Shown piece by piece: positions 7,240 through 15,855 of a stretch of 40,230 bases of DNA (its first letter is position 1; each line of letters begins with the position of its first letter). The DNA is taken from positions 1 to 40,230 of the forward strand of contig CALJLD010000017.1 of NCBI GenBank assembly GCA_937982665.1, in the 5' to 3' direction. The notes beneath the pieces are model-generated. The model searched no databases, was not told the origin of the DNA, and saw only the letters and a list, made by a program, of their open reading frames with translations. The position numbers were made by a program, and so were the translations under genes. The stretch is from an uncultured Planctomycetales bacterium. Its GTDB lineage: Bacteria > Planctomycetota > Planctomycetia > Pirellulales > S012-138.

Positions 7240-9003
7240 CTACGTCTCCGAACTGACTCGCCGCGGACTGAGCAACGCCTCCAACGAAGGCGTGGGCAAG
7301 CTTTGATCACGCGCAGCGTGGTCCGGCAAACTCCAGGGGAGCCGCACGGTGAAACTGCTGCCTTGCCCAAGTTCGCTTTCCAGGGTGATCTCGCCGCCCA
7401 GTAGCCGGCAAAGTTCCTTGACGATGGAAAGCCCGAGCCCCGTTCCGGAATACTCGCGCGTGGTGGCGTCACGCTTGGCTTCCTGGGATGCACCTTGGCG
7501 GAACTTCTCGAACACGGCCTTTTGATCTTCTTGCGAAATACCAACGCCGGTGTCACTCACGGTCAGCAACAAGTCACCGCGTGAACTGCAGCGGGCTCGA
7601 ACTTCGATGCGGCCGCCTTCTGGCGTGAACTTGATGGCGTTGGACAGCAGGTTGTTCAAGATCTGTTGAACCTTGCGTTGATCTTGATGCAACTCCACCA
7701 GTCCAGGCTGAATCTCCACGGCCAGGTCAATGTTCTTCTTTTCCACCAGCGGCTTGGCCATTTCCAACTGGGCGTTGATTACCTGATCGATCCGGAAATC
7801 GCTCAGGCGGATTTCCATCTTGCCGCTTTCGATCTTCGCCAGATCCAAAACGTCATTGATCAACTCCAGCAGCAGTTTGCCGGAACGCTTGATGTTGCCG
7901 ACGTACCGCAGTTGTTTCTCATCCAGCGAATCCAAAGACGCCAGCACGTCAGAAAAGCCAATGATGCTGTTGAGCGGTGTGCGCAGCTCGTGGCTCATTG
8001 TCGCCAGGAAATCCCCTTTGAGGCGGTTCATCTCAAAGAGTTCCATGTTCTTTTGCGCGAGCTGATCCAGCTTGCTGTCCATCTCCTGGTTCACGCGGCG
8101 AAGCTCTTCCTGCACGGTGATCAAGTGACGCACCATGCGGTTGAACGAGTCCGCCACCTGTTCAAACTCATCGCCAGTGGAGATTTCCGCCCGCTGCTCA
8201 AGATCGCCATGGCTGATGGACTCGCTGACCTCTTGCAAGTGGGCCAGCGGTTTAACAATGGTGTATCGAATAATGAAGTAGCAAGCGACGACCAGCAAAA
8301 ACGCAGTGAGGATGGCTGTTGCCCACAAGATGGCGTTGTTCCAGGCGATATCCGCTTTGACGGGCGCGTCAGAAAGCGAGATCCGCATGATGCCCAGCAG
8401 TTCGCCTTCCCCCTGCGTGGGCGTACCCGGCGGCAAGTGCGATTGGTTAATAATCTTGTGGCAGCGTACGCACAGATCATCATTCGCGTAGATGGCCTTG
8501 TAATACACATACGGGTAGCCGTCAGCGTTTTCCGGGTCATAGGTTTCCCACCAATCCACGCCACTGTCTACGGATGGGTCCGCGTCGATGGGCGATTCGC
8601 CGGTTGCGCCCTCAGGCAGTTTGTAGTCGAAACGCCGCTTTGCCTCGTGGTCCGAGTCCGTGATCGGACGTCCCAGTTCGCCGCGAGGAATCGGCAAGAT
8701 GCGGCCCCAGCGATAGTCCGCTTGTTGCAGCGTCTCGGCAATCTTCTCGGCCAGGACATCCGGAACAGCTTCAACGGCGTCGCCATCCTCCTTGATTTCT
8801 GACCAATGGATCTGCAGCAGCCGCATATTCAACAACGTGTCCGCGCGTTGGCGGTTCTGCTGATGCAGCAACTTCTCTGTCTGTGTTCCGTACAGCCAGA
8901 AGCTGGCGGCCATCAACCCGATCACACAAATCCCAAACAGCACAAGCAGCTTGCGCTCCAAGTGCGATTCGCCCAGGACTTTCTTGAAGGACTTGTATGA
9001 CAT
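7240..9003 (-). CDS. Membrane sensor histidine kinase with a DUF3365-like, CxxCH haem-type periplasmic domain
   Basis: This encodes 587 aa from ATG 9003 (MSYKSFKK); the frame is open to an ATG 12 codons further up. The order is a membrane helix (about 19-39), a periplasmic domain, a second helix (about 221-245), HAMP, a short coiled coil, HisKA with MSHELRTPLNS (His338) and HATPase with NLLSNAIKFTPEGG, DTGVGIS and GTGLGLSIVKEL. The periplasmic part resembles Tll0287/DUF3365 sensors (GRPITDSDHEAKRRFDY, GYPYVYYKAIY) and holds CVRCH at 178-182, a c-type haem attachment motif. A redox or gas signal is inferred. No response regulator is adjacent. Confidence 0.93.
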   Translation of the reverse strand: MSYKSFKKVLGESHLERKLLVLFGICVIGLMAASFWLYGTQTEKLLHQQNRQRADTLLNMRLLQIHWSEIKEDGDAVEAVPDVLAEKIAETLQQADYRWGRILPIPRGELGRPITDSDHEAKRRFDYKLPEGATGESPIDADPSVDSGVDWWETYDPENADGYPYVYYKAIYANDDLCVRCHKIINQSHLPPGTPTQGEGELLGIMRISLSDAPVKADIAWNNAILWATAILTAFLLVVACYFIIRYTIVKPLAHLQEVSESISHGDLEQRAEISTGDEFEQVADSFNRMVRHLITVQEELRRVNQEMDSKLDQLAQKNMELFEMNRLKGDFLATMSHELRTPLNSIIGFSDVLASLDSLDEKQLRYVGNIKRSGKLLLELINDVLDLAKIESGKMEIRLSDFRIDQVINAQLEMAKPLVEKKNIDLAVEIQPGLVELHQDQRKVQQILNNLLSNAIKFTPEGGRIEVRARCSSRGDLLLTVSDTGVGISQEDQKAVFEKFRQGASQEAKRDATTREYSGTGLGLSIVKELCRLLGGEITLESELGQGSSFTVRLPWSLPDHAARDQSLPTPSLEALLSPRRVSSET

Positions 9004-9103
9004 TGCGGCGGCTGGCCGAAATTGACGGCAGGCGGCCAATCGCCTGCGACACTTTGCATTCTAGACAATGTTGCCTTCTCCCCATACCGCCAACGGACGT
9101 TTG

Positions 9104-9132
9104 TTGCGAAGCCAATCTCGCCTGCCTAAACT
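9104..9132 (+). promoter_or_regulatory. Possible sigma-70-type promoter for the DUF1080 gene
   Basis: TTGCGA at 9104-9109 is followed, 17 bases later, by TAAACT at 9127-9132. Each hexamer matches the consensus at four of six positions. It lies about 70 bases before the ATG at 9201. This degree of match occurs often by chance. Confidence 0.25.
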
Positions 9133-9200
9133 GTGCAGCCATCGGTTTCGCCAACGATAACGGGCAGTTTTTCAAGAGTTCGCCACCTTAGAGGAATGCA

Positions 9201-9965
9201 ATGCAATTGAGGATTGAAATGCGATTCGTGCGTCATTTGGGTCTTGTGTTGGGCATCTTGGCATTTGCCTCGCCGGTTGCTGTACTGGCTCAGGATCAGG
9301 CCGAGTGGAAAACCATTGACGCGGCTTCTCTGGATGACTGGAGCGACGCTGGCGATTGGTGGAAGGTGGAAGACGGCATGTTCGTCGCGGACTCGCCTGG
9401 CGGAAACAACCTGCCGGCTGTGCATTACCTGGTGTGGGACGGCTCAATCGAAGGCGATTTTGAACTCGCCTTGGAATATCGCATTCAGGCCGAACAACCG
9501 CGTGACGCCGGGGTGAACTTTCGCGTGGAGCGACCGTTTGAAGAAGCGCCCAACCTGCCGGGCTATCAAGCGGAACTCGATACGGCCAACCTTTACGCAC
9601 AGAACCGCGCCCAACGCCAAGGCAAACTCTTTGGCAACATCCATGACGGCAAACGGGGCCGAATGTTTCAGCGCAGCAAGAAAATCACGATCGCTGAAGA
9701 CGGCACCGAGACAGAAGAGGCACTCCGCCCGCAGTTCCGCGCGCCGCGTGTTTTTCGCCAGCCGCCGGAGTGGAACTCCGTGTTGATTCGCGTCCGCGGC
9801 GATCACATTCAACTTTATCTCAACGACGTACTTGCTAACGAGATCATCGACCACGACGCCAAAAACAAATCAACAGGCGATGGCATCGCGCTGCAGTTCC
9901 GGCCACGAGACAAATACCGCTTTGAAGTCAAAGGGCTGAAGTACCGGCAACTGACGAGCGATTGA
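9201..9965 (+). CDS. Exported DUF1080 (3-keto-disaccharide hydrolase-type) protein
   Basis: This encodes 254 aa. A signal peptide (hydrophobic LGLVLGILAFASPVAVLA, cleavage before QDQAEW) is followed by one DUF1080 domain with a concanavalin-like jelly-roll pattern: WWKVEDGMFVADS, DFELALEYRI, AGVNFRVERP, LPGYQAELD, EWNSVLIRVRGDHIQLYLND and GIALQFRPRDKYRFEVKGLKY. The domain is very common in planctomycete exported proteins. It binds or acts on glycans, and some members hydrolyse 3-keto-glycosides; the substrate here is unknown. AGAGG lies six bases before ATG 9201, which decides this start over the ATG at 9219. Confidence 0.9.
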   Translation: MQLRIEMRFVRHLGLVLGILAFASPVAVLAQDQAEWKTIDAASLDDWSDAGDWWKVEDGMFVADSPGGNNLPAVHYLVWDGSIEGDFELALEYRIQAEQPRDAGVNFRVERPFEEAPNLPGYQAELDTANLYAQNRAQRQGKLFGNIHDGKRGRMFQRSKKITIAEDGTETEEALRPQFRAPRVFRQPPEWNSVLIRVRGDHIQLYLNDVLANEIIDHDAKNKSTGDGIALQFRPRDKYRFEVKGLKYRQLTSD

Positions 9966-10125
9966 CTGTATAAATTGACGATACCGCTTGGCGGCAGCAA
10001 TTGACGACTTAGTCACGTTTGGGGCTTGAACGCCGGATTGCGGCGCAAGCCCCGCCTGGCCATTGCAAGCTACACTTGGGTATCAGGTTCTCAGACACGA
10101 ACCTTTCGCTTTGGTGGGCAACGCA

Positions 10126-10749
10126 ATGACAACATTCCTTCCCAACCTGACGCGGTCTCGCCTCAATCCCAGGTTGCTGCAAGTCTCATTGTTGACCTGG
10201 GTGGGAGTCATCACATTCTGCGGGGTCTCGCTGGCCGCGCTCAAGAATGCGGCGGAGATTCCGTTGGTCTTGATCAGCACATGCGCTTTCGCGGGCCTTG
10301 CTGCGTTGATCTTCCAGGCCGTTTTCTTCCGTGATAGCCGTCGCGCTGCGGCCGTGGGTGCGATCATCGCATGTCTTTGTTATTGCGTTCTCACGCACAC
10401 TGTTGCTGATCGTGTCGAGCCTGGCATCTGGGATCGGTCACAGTCTCTACGTGCAGAGCCGATTCCACTTTCATGGCTGTCCGTGCCATTACACCGAGTG
10501 ATGGCCAAAGAACATATCGTGTGGATGAACACGACGATCCTCATGCCGAAACAAATGCGCATGGATTGGAACGGTGAACCGCACTATGAGCCAACAGAGC
10601 TGGAATTCATGCGCGTTGCCTTTCTCCTTTGGGCGATCGTTTTCGCCTGGCTGGGATCAGCCTGCGGCAAGTGGTGGCATCATAGGCAAACACAAATCGC
10701 CGCAATCTCAGGGCTGTCGTTCATTCCGCGCCGCAAAGCATCTGGATGA
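10126..10749 (+). CDS. Four-helix membrane protein, unknown function
   Basis: This encodes 207 aa from ATG 10126 (MTTFLPN); an upstream TTG at 10063 keeps the frame open but is less likely. Four hydrophobic segments are seen: VSLLTWVGVITFCGVSLAAL, IPLVLISTCAFAGLAALIF, AAAVGAIIACLCYCVLTHTV and VAFLLWAIVFAWLGSACG. A soluble loop of about 75 residues between helices three and four contains many Met, Trp and Pro. No family is recognised. Three Cys sit inside helices. It is flanked by about 160 bases upstream and a repeat-bearing gap downstream, so it is probably a single-gene unit. Confidence 0.65.
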   Translation: MTTFLPNLTRSRLNPRLLQVSLLTWVGVITFCGVSLAALKNAAEIPLVLISTCAFAGLAALIFQAVFFRDSRRAAAVGAIIACLCYCVLTHTVADRVEPGIWDRSQSLRAEPIPLSWLSVPLHRVMAKEHIVWMNTTILMPKQMRMDWNGEPHYEPTELEFMRVAFLLWAIVFAWLGSACGKWWHHRQTQIAAISGLSFIPRRKASG

Positions 10750-10874
10750 GCAGCCTCCGCATCAACAAGGTAGCTTTGCGCGCAACAAACATGCTTTTTT
10801 TCCCGGGGGGAAGGGGGCAAGATGTGTCCGCGCATTCGTCGTGTGTTTTGCCTGGCGTCATGGCTCGCCGTTGA

Positions 10875-10902
10875 CTGGATTCCCGTCTGCACGGGAATGA
10901 CG
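10875..10902. repeat. Dispersed palindromic repeat (TTCCCG/CGGGAA type)
   Basis: ATTCCCGT at 10879-10886 and ACGGGAAT at 10891-10898 form a perfect 8-base stem with a 4-base loop, inside CTGGATTCCCG...GGGAATGACGG. This resembles the widespread intergenic palindrome whose read-through gives VIPVQTGIQ peptides, found in many bacterial genomes. The gap also holds GCGCGCAACAAACATG (10782-10797) and a related CGCACAACAAACACC (10951-10965), plus a run of T, C and G at 10794-10817. The whole 10750-10993 gap has no convincing gene. Confidence 0.6.
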
Positions 10903-10993
10903 GAAGGCGCGATTTGCTCCACCCATGCTGCGCGATGTGGCTCCGAATGCGCACAACAAACACCGTTCCCCACTACAGAGAAGAACGCGTGCT

Positions 10994-11983
10994 CTACTGG
11001 GTGCCATCCGCGTGCGTTCCGGCATCCTGTATTCGCGCGATCATCTGCCGCTGCCGGTTGATCGTCAATTGAAACACATCGGGCCGTGAGTAGTGCCCCA
11101 CGGGGTCAAAGTTCTGCCGTTCTTCACGCACGAGTGCATGATCGATCTCGGCAACGATCAACCGTTCTTCATTCACAACTGGCGGCACCAGCCACTCACC
11201 GTTAGGCATCGCGATGCATGATCCTCCGTTGGCCAACACATCCGTGGCGGCATCAAGGATCAAGTCCGCGGAAGGCACGTCATCGGATAAGTCGCTGGAC
11301 CGCAATAATCCGGAGACAGAAACACAATACGATCGTCCTTCCATCGCCATGAATCGTGTAATGTCTTTCGTCAACGCATCGCTGCCGGGCCAAATCGCAA
11401 TGTGCAAATCCTCGCCCTGTGCGAAAAGCGAAGTCCGCGCTAACGGCATCCAATTCTCCCAGCAGTTCAAACCGCCGACCGTGAAGCGGCCCAACGAATG
11501 CACGCGCAATCCCGCACCATCGCCGGGCGACCAACTTAACCGCTCTTCGTACGTTGGCATCAACTTGCGGTGCACGGATTGGATGACGCCTGCCGAATCA
11601 ATGTAAACCAGACTCGCGTACAAGCTATGACCGCCACGGTCGGCAGGCCGCTCGATGATCCCAAGCACCACGACAATGCCGCGCTCCGCCGCAAGCCGGC
11701 AAACCGCATCCAGATGGCCGGCTTCAATCTGCACGGCCTGATCCACGTAATGTGCATGCAGCCGCTTTTGCACAGGCGAGTTGAATTCGGCCCCATTGGT
11801 CATTTCAATCCACTTCGGATAGCCAGGCACAAGTGCCTCGCCAAACGCGACCAGCTTGCAGCCGGCTTCTGCCGCTTCGGCAATTGCCGTGCAAACTTTC
11901 TCCAGCGTGGCTGCCCGGTTGAGCCAAACCGGCGCAATTTGTGACAGGCCGATGGTTAACAAATCTGAGTCTTGGTTGCTCAT
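10994..11983 (-). CDS. Nitrilase-type carbon-nitrogen hydrolase
   Basis: This encodes 329 aa. The Glu-Lys-Cys triad is intact: Glu49 in AFGEALVPGYPKW, Lys140 in VHRKLMPTYEERLSW, with a second Glu at 147, and Cys174 in GGLNCWENWMPLAR. The NCWENW signature places it with true nitrilases (nitrile to carboxylate plus ammonia) rather than with amidases or carbamoylases. The substrate is not predictable; cyanide-hydratase-like and arylaliphatic nitrilases share these motifs. No aldoxime dehydratase or amidase lies beside it. The protein has no signal peptide, so it is cytosolic. The downstream NHLRC2-like gene is on the same strand but 206 bases away. Confidence 0.93.
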   Translation of the reverse strand: MSNQDSDLLTIGLSQIAPVWLNRAATLEKVCTAIAEAAEAGCKLVAFGEALVPGYPKWIEMTNGAEFNSPVQKRLHAHYVDQAVQIEAGHLDAVCRLAAERGIVVVLGIIERPADRGGHSLYASLVYIDSAGVIQSVHRKLMPTYEERLSWSPGDGAGLRVHSLGRFTVGGLNCWENWMPLARTSLFAQGEDLHIAIWPGSDALTKDITRFMAMEGRSYCVSVSGLLRSSDLSDDVPSADLILDAATDVLANGGSCIAMPNGEWLVPPVVNEERLIVAEIDHALVREERQNFDPVGHYSRPDVFQLTINRQRQMIARIQDAGTHADGTQ

Positions 11984-12189
11984 TGCTTCAACAGTCCATC
12001 ACTCGCTACGAATATGATCCGCGCAATCTATCGAGCGGCGCAGAACGAATTGCGATCAAGCACCTTTCCGCGACCGTGCTTTCCGCAAGTCACAGTTGCG
12101 TTGTGTTCTGCCGACTGGCAGCGTGGATGCGACGCTCGCCCTGAGCGACAATAACGGCAATGGTCAGACCTCAACGCCGCGAAAGACTG

Positions 12190-14472
12190 CTAATCTTCGA
12201 CGTCAACTGTCAACTCGATTGACGACGCGCTTGCATCTTCGTCAAACGTGACGGGCACTTTCCAGGCCGCGACGCCCACCTTGCAGAGCCCTTCGTTTCC
12301 TTCGGCACAGTAGTAGTAATTGACGGCCAGGCGGAACGTGTCGGCATTGCCTTTGCTTGTGTCGATGGTGATGGGGATCTCAATCTCCGCGGCAGGGCTC
12401 TCAACCGGGGTGATCTGTCCGAACATCTCGCGGTCGAGGGGACCATCATGTTCACCCGGCTGCGTGTCTTCCGCGCTGGCCAACTGCCAGGCCATGGGGG
12501 CAGGCGTGTTGATCTTCCAACCTTCCGGCAGGTTGATCTTCACTCGCAGTGTGATCTTGCCGTCACCTGGCTTGAGCGAAGTTGCGGCAACTTCCCGCAA
12601 TTCCGCATCGGCAAACAAGTCGGGGGCTTCAGTCTTGATCACCGGCGGCTCCAGCCCAGCGATTTGCAGCGTGGAGACCGCGCCTTCCGCGGCCAGATCA
12701 ATCACACGAATGAGGTGATTGTTGGTATCGGCGACATAGAGTTTGTCTCCAGCGATGCTGACTCCGGCCGGTTCGTCAAACTGGGCCGGTGTGTCGCCTG
12801 TACCTGGGTTGCCGTCGCCGGCGAGCGTGCGCATGTTTTGCGTCGCGAGGTCAAACTCCTTGACCTTGTTGTTGTAAGTGTCCGCCACGTAGAGCTTCCC
12901 AGCGCGAAAGGCCACGCCCAAGCAGTGTTGCAACCGGACGTTGGCCGCAGGGCCGTCGACATCGCCAAACTCAAACAACCGGCCAAAGGGTAACTGGGAA
13001 GTTCCCACCACCGTGCGAACGGCAGCCTGCGGATCAACGGGAACGGCCCGGACCGAACTGCCTTCGCTATCCGCGACGTAGATCCAAGTTCCGTCTGTCG
13101 CCAGTCCGCTGGGTTGCGCAAAGGCCGAAAACGTCACTGCGCCAGCGCCGGCGAGCCCGTTGTCTTCCGCATAGGGAACCGGCGGTAGGAGACCTCCATC
13201 GACGATGTCCTCGCGACCGTTTCCGGCATACGGACCAATCTCGCTTTCGTCGAGCGTCATTTTCCAGATCTGGTGGGGTCCAGCCATAGCGATGAACAGA
13301 TCGTCGCCATGGATGACCAGGTCCCAGGGACTGCTCATCGCAGTTGTCTTGGGCGGTCCAACAAAGCGCTCCGGCAATGGACCACCGCGGAGATAGCCGG
13401 GCCAGGGTGAGCGGGCTTGCTCGCCTGTGCCGGCGATTGTTGTCACCGTTTGGTTCGCAAGATCAACTTTGCGGATTGTGTGATTCTCGGTATCCGCGAC
13501 ATACAACGTCTCGCCGCGAATGGCCATGCCTTGGGGATGATCAAACTCGGCCGTAGCGAAATCTCCATCGGCAGCGCCAATTGCACCGCTACCAATTGTG
13601 CCCAACAACTCGCCGGAAAAAGACGTCATCACAATGCGATTGTGATTGCTATCGGCGATGAACAATCGCTCGCCGGCTTCGTCGGCTAAGACTTTGCCTG
13701 GAAACCGCAGCGGCGTTTTCTCGGCCGAATAAGCTTCCAAGTCAAATCGCAATGGTGTCTTGTCCAACAGCCCTTTCTTTTCGTAGTACGGAATTGCCCT
13801 TTTCAGGAACGTGTCCAAGACTTCGAACGGAATCTCGCCGCTGTCGCCGGCAACCAGATTGCCTTCGGGGTCAATGATCCGCAGGCTGGGCCAACTGGAA
13901 ATGTTGTAGCGATCCCAAATGCGATGCTGCGCATCGTTAACGACGGGATGTTGAATCTCGTAGCGAAGAATTGCTTCCTTGATGTTGTTTGTGTTTTGCT
14001 CCGTATCAAACTTGGCCGAGTGAACACCGATCACGACAAGTTCATTCGGGTACGCCTGCTCCAACTTCTTAAGCTCCGGGAGAACGTGGATACAGTTGAT
14101 GCAGCAGTAAGTCCAGAAATCGAGCAAGACAAACTTGCCCCGCAGCGACCGCAGTTCGAGCGGGCCAGCGGTGTTGAGCCAATCAACGCCACCTTCCAAA
14201 TTGGGCGCTTGCTGTGCTCGCGGGAAAGGATGTTCCGTGTCTTGATCTTGCACGTCGGCATCCTGGGTTGTGTTGCTTACAGAAGTTGAGGAAGTCAGCG
14301 ACATGTCCAGAGTCTTGAGTTCGTCTGTGTTCGAAATAGAGGACTCCGAGCCTGATCCGACGGGTGCGTTATTGGAACATCCGGCCAGCGCGAGGCATAC
14401 GCACAACAGCAAAGCCGCCGGGAGAGTTCGCAACCGGCGATCGACACAAAGCAGATTGGTGACGTGTTGCAT
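12190..14472 (-). CDS. NHLRC2-like lipoprotein: thioredoxin domain, NHL propeller and DsbD-like C-terminal domain
   Basis: This encodes 760 aa from ATG 14472; the longer frame to 14646 would hide the signal peptide. The lipobox LALAGC ends at Cys32. A Ser/Thr/Asp-rich linker precedes a TlpA-like thioredoxin domain with DFWTYCCINCIHVLPEL (Cys123, 124 and 127), matching the CCINC motif I recall from animal NHLRC2. Repeated NHL blades follow (GERLFIADSNHNRIV, GETLYVADTENHTIRKVDL, GKLYVADTYNNKVKEFDL, DKLYVADTNNHLIRVIDL). The last 110 residues (INLPEGWKINTPAPMAWQ, YYYCAEGNEGLCKVG) resemble the thiol-disulfide domain of DsbD. A redox role in the envelope is inferred. It is divergent from rdgB. Confidence 0.92.
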   Translation of the reverse strand: MQHVTNLLCVDRRLRTLPAALLLCVCLALAGCSNNAPVGSGSESSISNTDELKTLDMSLTSSTSVSNTTQDADVQDQDTEHPFPRAQQAPNLEGGVDWLNTAGPLELRSLRGKFVLLDFWTYCCINCIHVLPELKKLEQAYPNELVVIGVHSAKFDTEQNTNNIKEAILRYEIQHPVVNDAQHRIWDRYNISSWPSLRIIDPEGNLVAGDSGEIPFEVLDTFLKRAIPYYEKKGLLDKTPLRFDLEAYSAEKTPLRFPGKVLADEAGERLFIADSNHNRIVMTSFSGELLGTIGSGAIGAADGDFATAEFDHPQGMAIRGETLYVADTENHTIRKVDLANQTVTTIAGTGEQARSPWPGYLRGGPLPERFVGPPKTTAMSSPWDLVIHGDDLFIAMAGPHQIWKMTLDESEIGPYAGNGREDIVDGGLLPPVPYAEDNGLAGAGAVTFSAFAQPSGLATDGTWIYVADSEGSSVRAVPVDPQAAVRTVVGTSQLPFGRLFEFGDVDGPAANVRLQHCLGVAFRAGKLYVADTYNNKVKEFDLATQNMRTLAGDGNPGTGDTPAQFDEPAGVSIAGDKLYVADTNNHLIRVIDLAAEGAVSTLQIAGLEPPVIKTEAPDLFADAELREVAATSLKPGDGKITLRVKINLPEGWKINTPAPMAWQLASAEDTQPGEHDGPLDREMFGQITPVESPAAEIEIPITIDTSKGNADTFRLAVNYYYCAEGNEGLCKVGVAAWKVPVTFDEDASASSIELTVDVED

Positions 14473-14673
14473 GATTCTGACTGGCGAGGCTATCTGATTT
14501 ATTAAGGGCAGGCGGCGCACGCCTGACTGTTGGATGTTACCATATCCGCCCGGTTGGCGCTTCACTCGAGGGCGCTTGCTGCGTTTTCCGGTCGCAATCG
14601 TCGCATAGCTGCGGCAGCCGTCCAACGCCAAAACCGCATTCGTCACAGGCCACTTGTTTCAACCATTTTGGAA

Positions 14674-15279
14674 ATGTCAAGAATCCTTGTATTAGGTACG
14701 CACAACCAAAAGAAACGGATCGAACTGGAACAACTTCTGGAAGGGCTGCCGATTGAGCTGCGCACCCTCGACGACTACCCCCAGGCAATCGAGGTGGTTG
14801 AGGATGGAGAGACATTTGCGGAGAACGCCGCGAAGAAAGCCAGTGAGCAGGCGAAGCATTTGGGCGAATGGGTCTTGGGCGAAGACAGCGGACTGTGCGT
14901 TGACGCGCTGGATGGAAGGCCTGGTGTGTATTCCGCGCGATACTCCGGTCCAGACGCCACCGATGAGACGAACAACGAGAAGCTGCTCGCGGAGCTAGGA
15001 GATACTCCCCAGGAGAAACGCGGAGCCCACTACGTTTGCACGGTCGCCTTGGCTGCCGCGGACGGGGAGATCCTCGCGAGGCAGAACGAAATCTGCCGCG
15101 GCCGGATCCTCACTGCCCCGCGCGGCTCGGCCGGATTTGGCTATGACCCGCTCTTCGAGATTCCCGAATATCACAAGACTTTCGCGGAACTGGGAGCGGC
15201 CGTAAAAGGGGCGTTGAGCCACCGCTCGCGAGCCATGCGGAAGTTTGTCAGGCAGCTTGCGGCGCTCGTCGTCTCGTGA
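14674..15279 (+). CDS. rdgB: Non-canonical purine NTP pyrophosphatase (RdgB/HAM1)
   Basis: This encodes 201 aa from ATG 14674 (MSRILVLGTHNQKK); the frame is open upstream to 14530 but that part has no family match. The enzyme hydrolyses ITP, dITP and XTP to monophosphates, keeping them out of nucleic acids. Motifs seen are GTHNQKKRIELEQLL at the N-terminus, VLGEDSGLCVDALDGRPGVY, SARYSGPDATDETNNEKLL, GSAGFGYDPLFEIP and the C-terminal SHRSRAMRKF. All match the family's substrate and Mg-binding blocks. The length is normal. It is divergent from the NHLRC2-like gene across 201 bases that must hold both promoters. Confidence 0.96.
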   Translation: MSRILVLGTHNQKKRIELEQLLEGLPIELRTLDDYPQAIEVVEDGETFAENAAKKASEQAKHLGEWVLGEDSGLCVDALDGRPGVYSARYSGPDATDETNNEKLLAELGDTPQEKRGAHYVCTVALAAADGEILARQNEICRGRILTAPRGSAGFGYDPLFEIPEYHKTFAELGAAVKGALSHRSRAMRKFVRQLAALVVS

Positions 15280-15422
15280 GTTGTTCAATCTCGGTAACGA
15301 ATCTCAAATATCAATCGACTTCCTGTGCCGGCGGATTCACGGAAATTACGCGGGAGCGCTTCCCTGTCGCCTGCGTGGGACATACGATTTGAGTTGACCT
15401 ATTGATTATCTTTCAAAGGGAA

Positions 15423-15782
15423 ATGACCGTGCCGCAAGTTTCCACACGACAAGAAGGCGACGTCCTGGTCCTTACCTTCACGGACGCCCAAATCCTTGAC
15501 GAAGCCAAAATTGAAGAGATGGGCGCTGAGTTGTTGAAGATCATCAACCACTGCGAGGAAAAGAAAGTCCTCTTCAATTTCCGCGACGTGCAGTTCATGT
15601 CGTCGGCCGTGTTGGGCAAGCTGATCAAAATCAACAAGATCGCCGGCGATCGCGAGATCCATCTCAAGTTTTGCGAAATCGCCAAGGACCTGTTGCAGGT
15701 CTTCCGGATCACTCGGCTGAACAAAGTGTTTGATATCCAGCCGACGGAAAAGAAAGCCCTGGCGGCGTTCGGCAAACTTTAG
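15423..15782 (+). CDS. STAS-domain protein (anti-sigma factor antagonist type)
   Basis: This encodes 119 aa, a single STAS domain. The strand-helix pattern is VLVLTFTDAQILDEAKIEEM, then KKVLFNFRDVQFMSSAVLGKL, then LKFCEIAKDLLQVFRITRL and VFDIQPTEKKALAAF. The phosphorylation loop of SpoIIAA-type proteins (FMDSSGLG) aligns with FMSSAVLG: the phosphorylatable Ser is kept, but the preceding Asp is Ser and the Gly is Val. Such STAS proteins usually act in partner-switching with a serine kinase, but none is adjacent. ATG 15423 follows AAAGGG closely; an upstream TTG at 15402 is less likely. Confidence 0.9.
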   Translation: MTVPQVSTRQEGDVLVLTFTDAQILDEAKIEEMGAELLKIINHCEEKKVLFNFRDVQFMSSAVLGKLIKINKIAGDREIHLKFCEIAKDLLQVFRITRLNKVFDIQPTEKKALAAFGKL

Positions 15783-15855
15783 AAACGCCTCAGAGTAATC
15801 CCACTGCGTCGAGTTGTTGTTCGCTCAACTTGCTACGAACGTCACGACGTGGCAC

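Noticed and set aside
7666..8802. Long plus-strand frame of 378 codons
   Set aside because: It lies opposite the sensor kinase, whose HisKA and HATPase motifs leave no doubt about the coding strand.
10680..10973. Minus-strand frames with VIPVQTGIQ-like peptide
   Set aside because: These are known artefacts of the dispersed palindrome.
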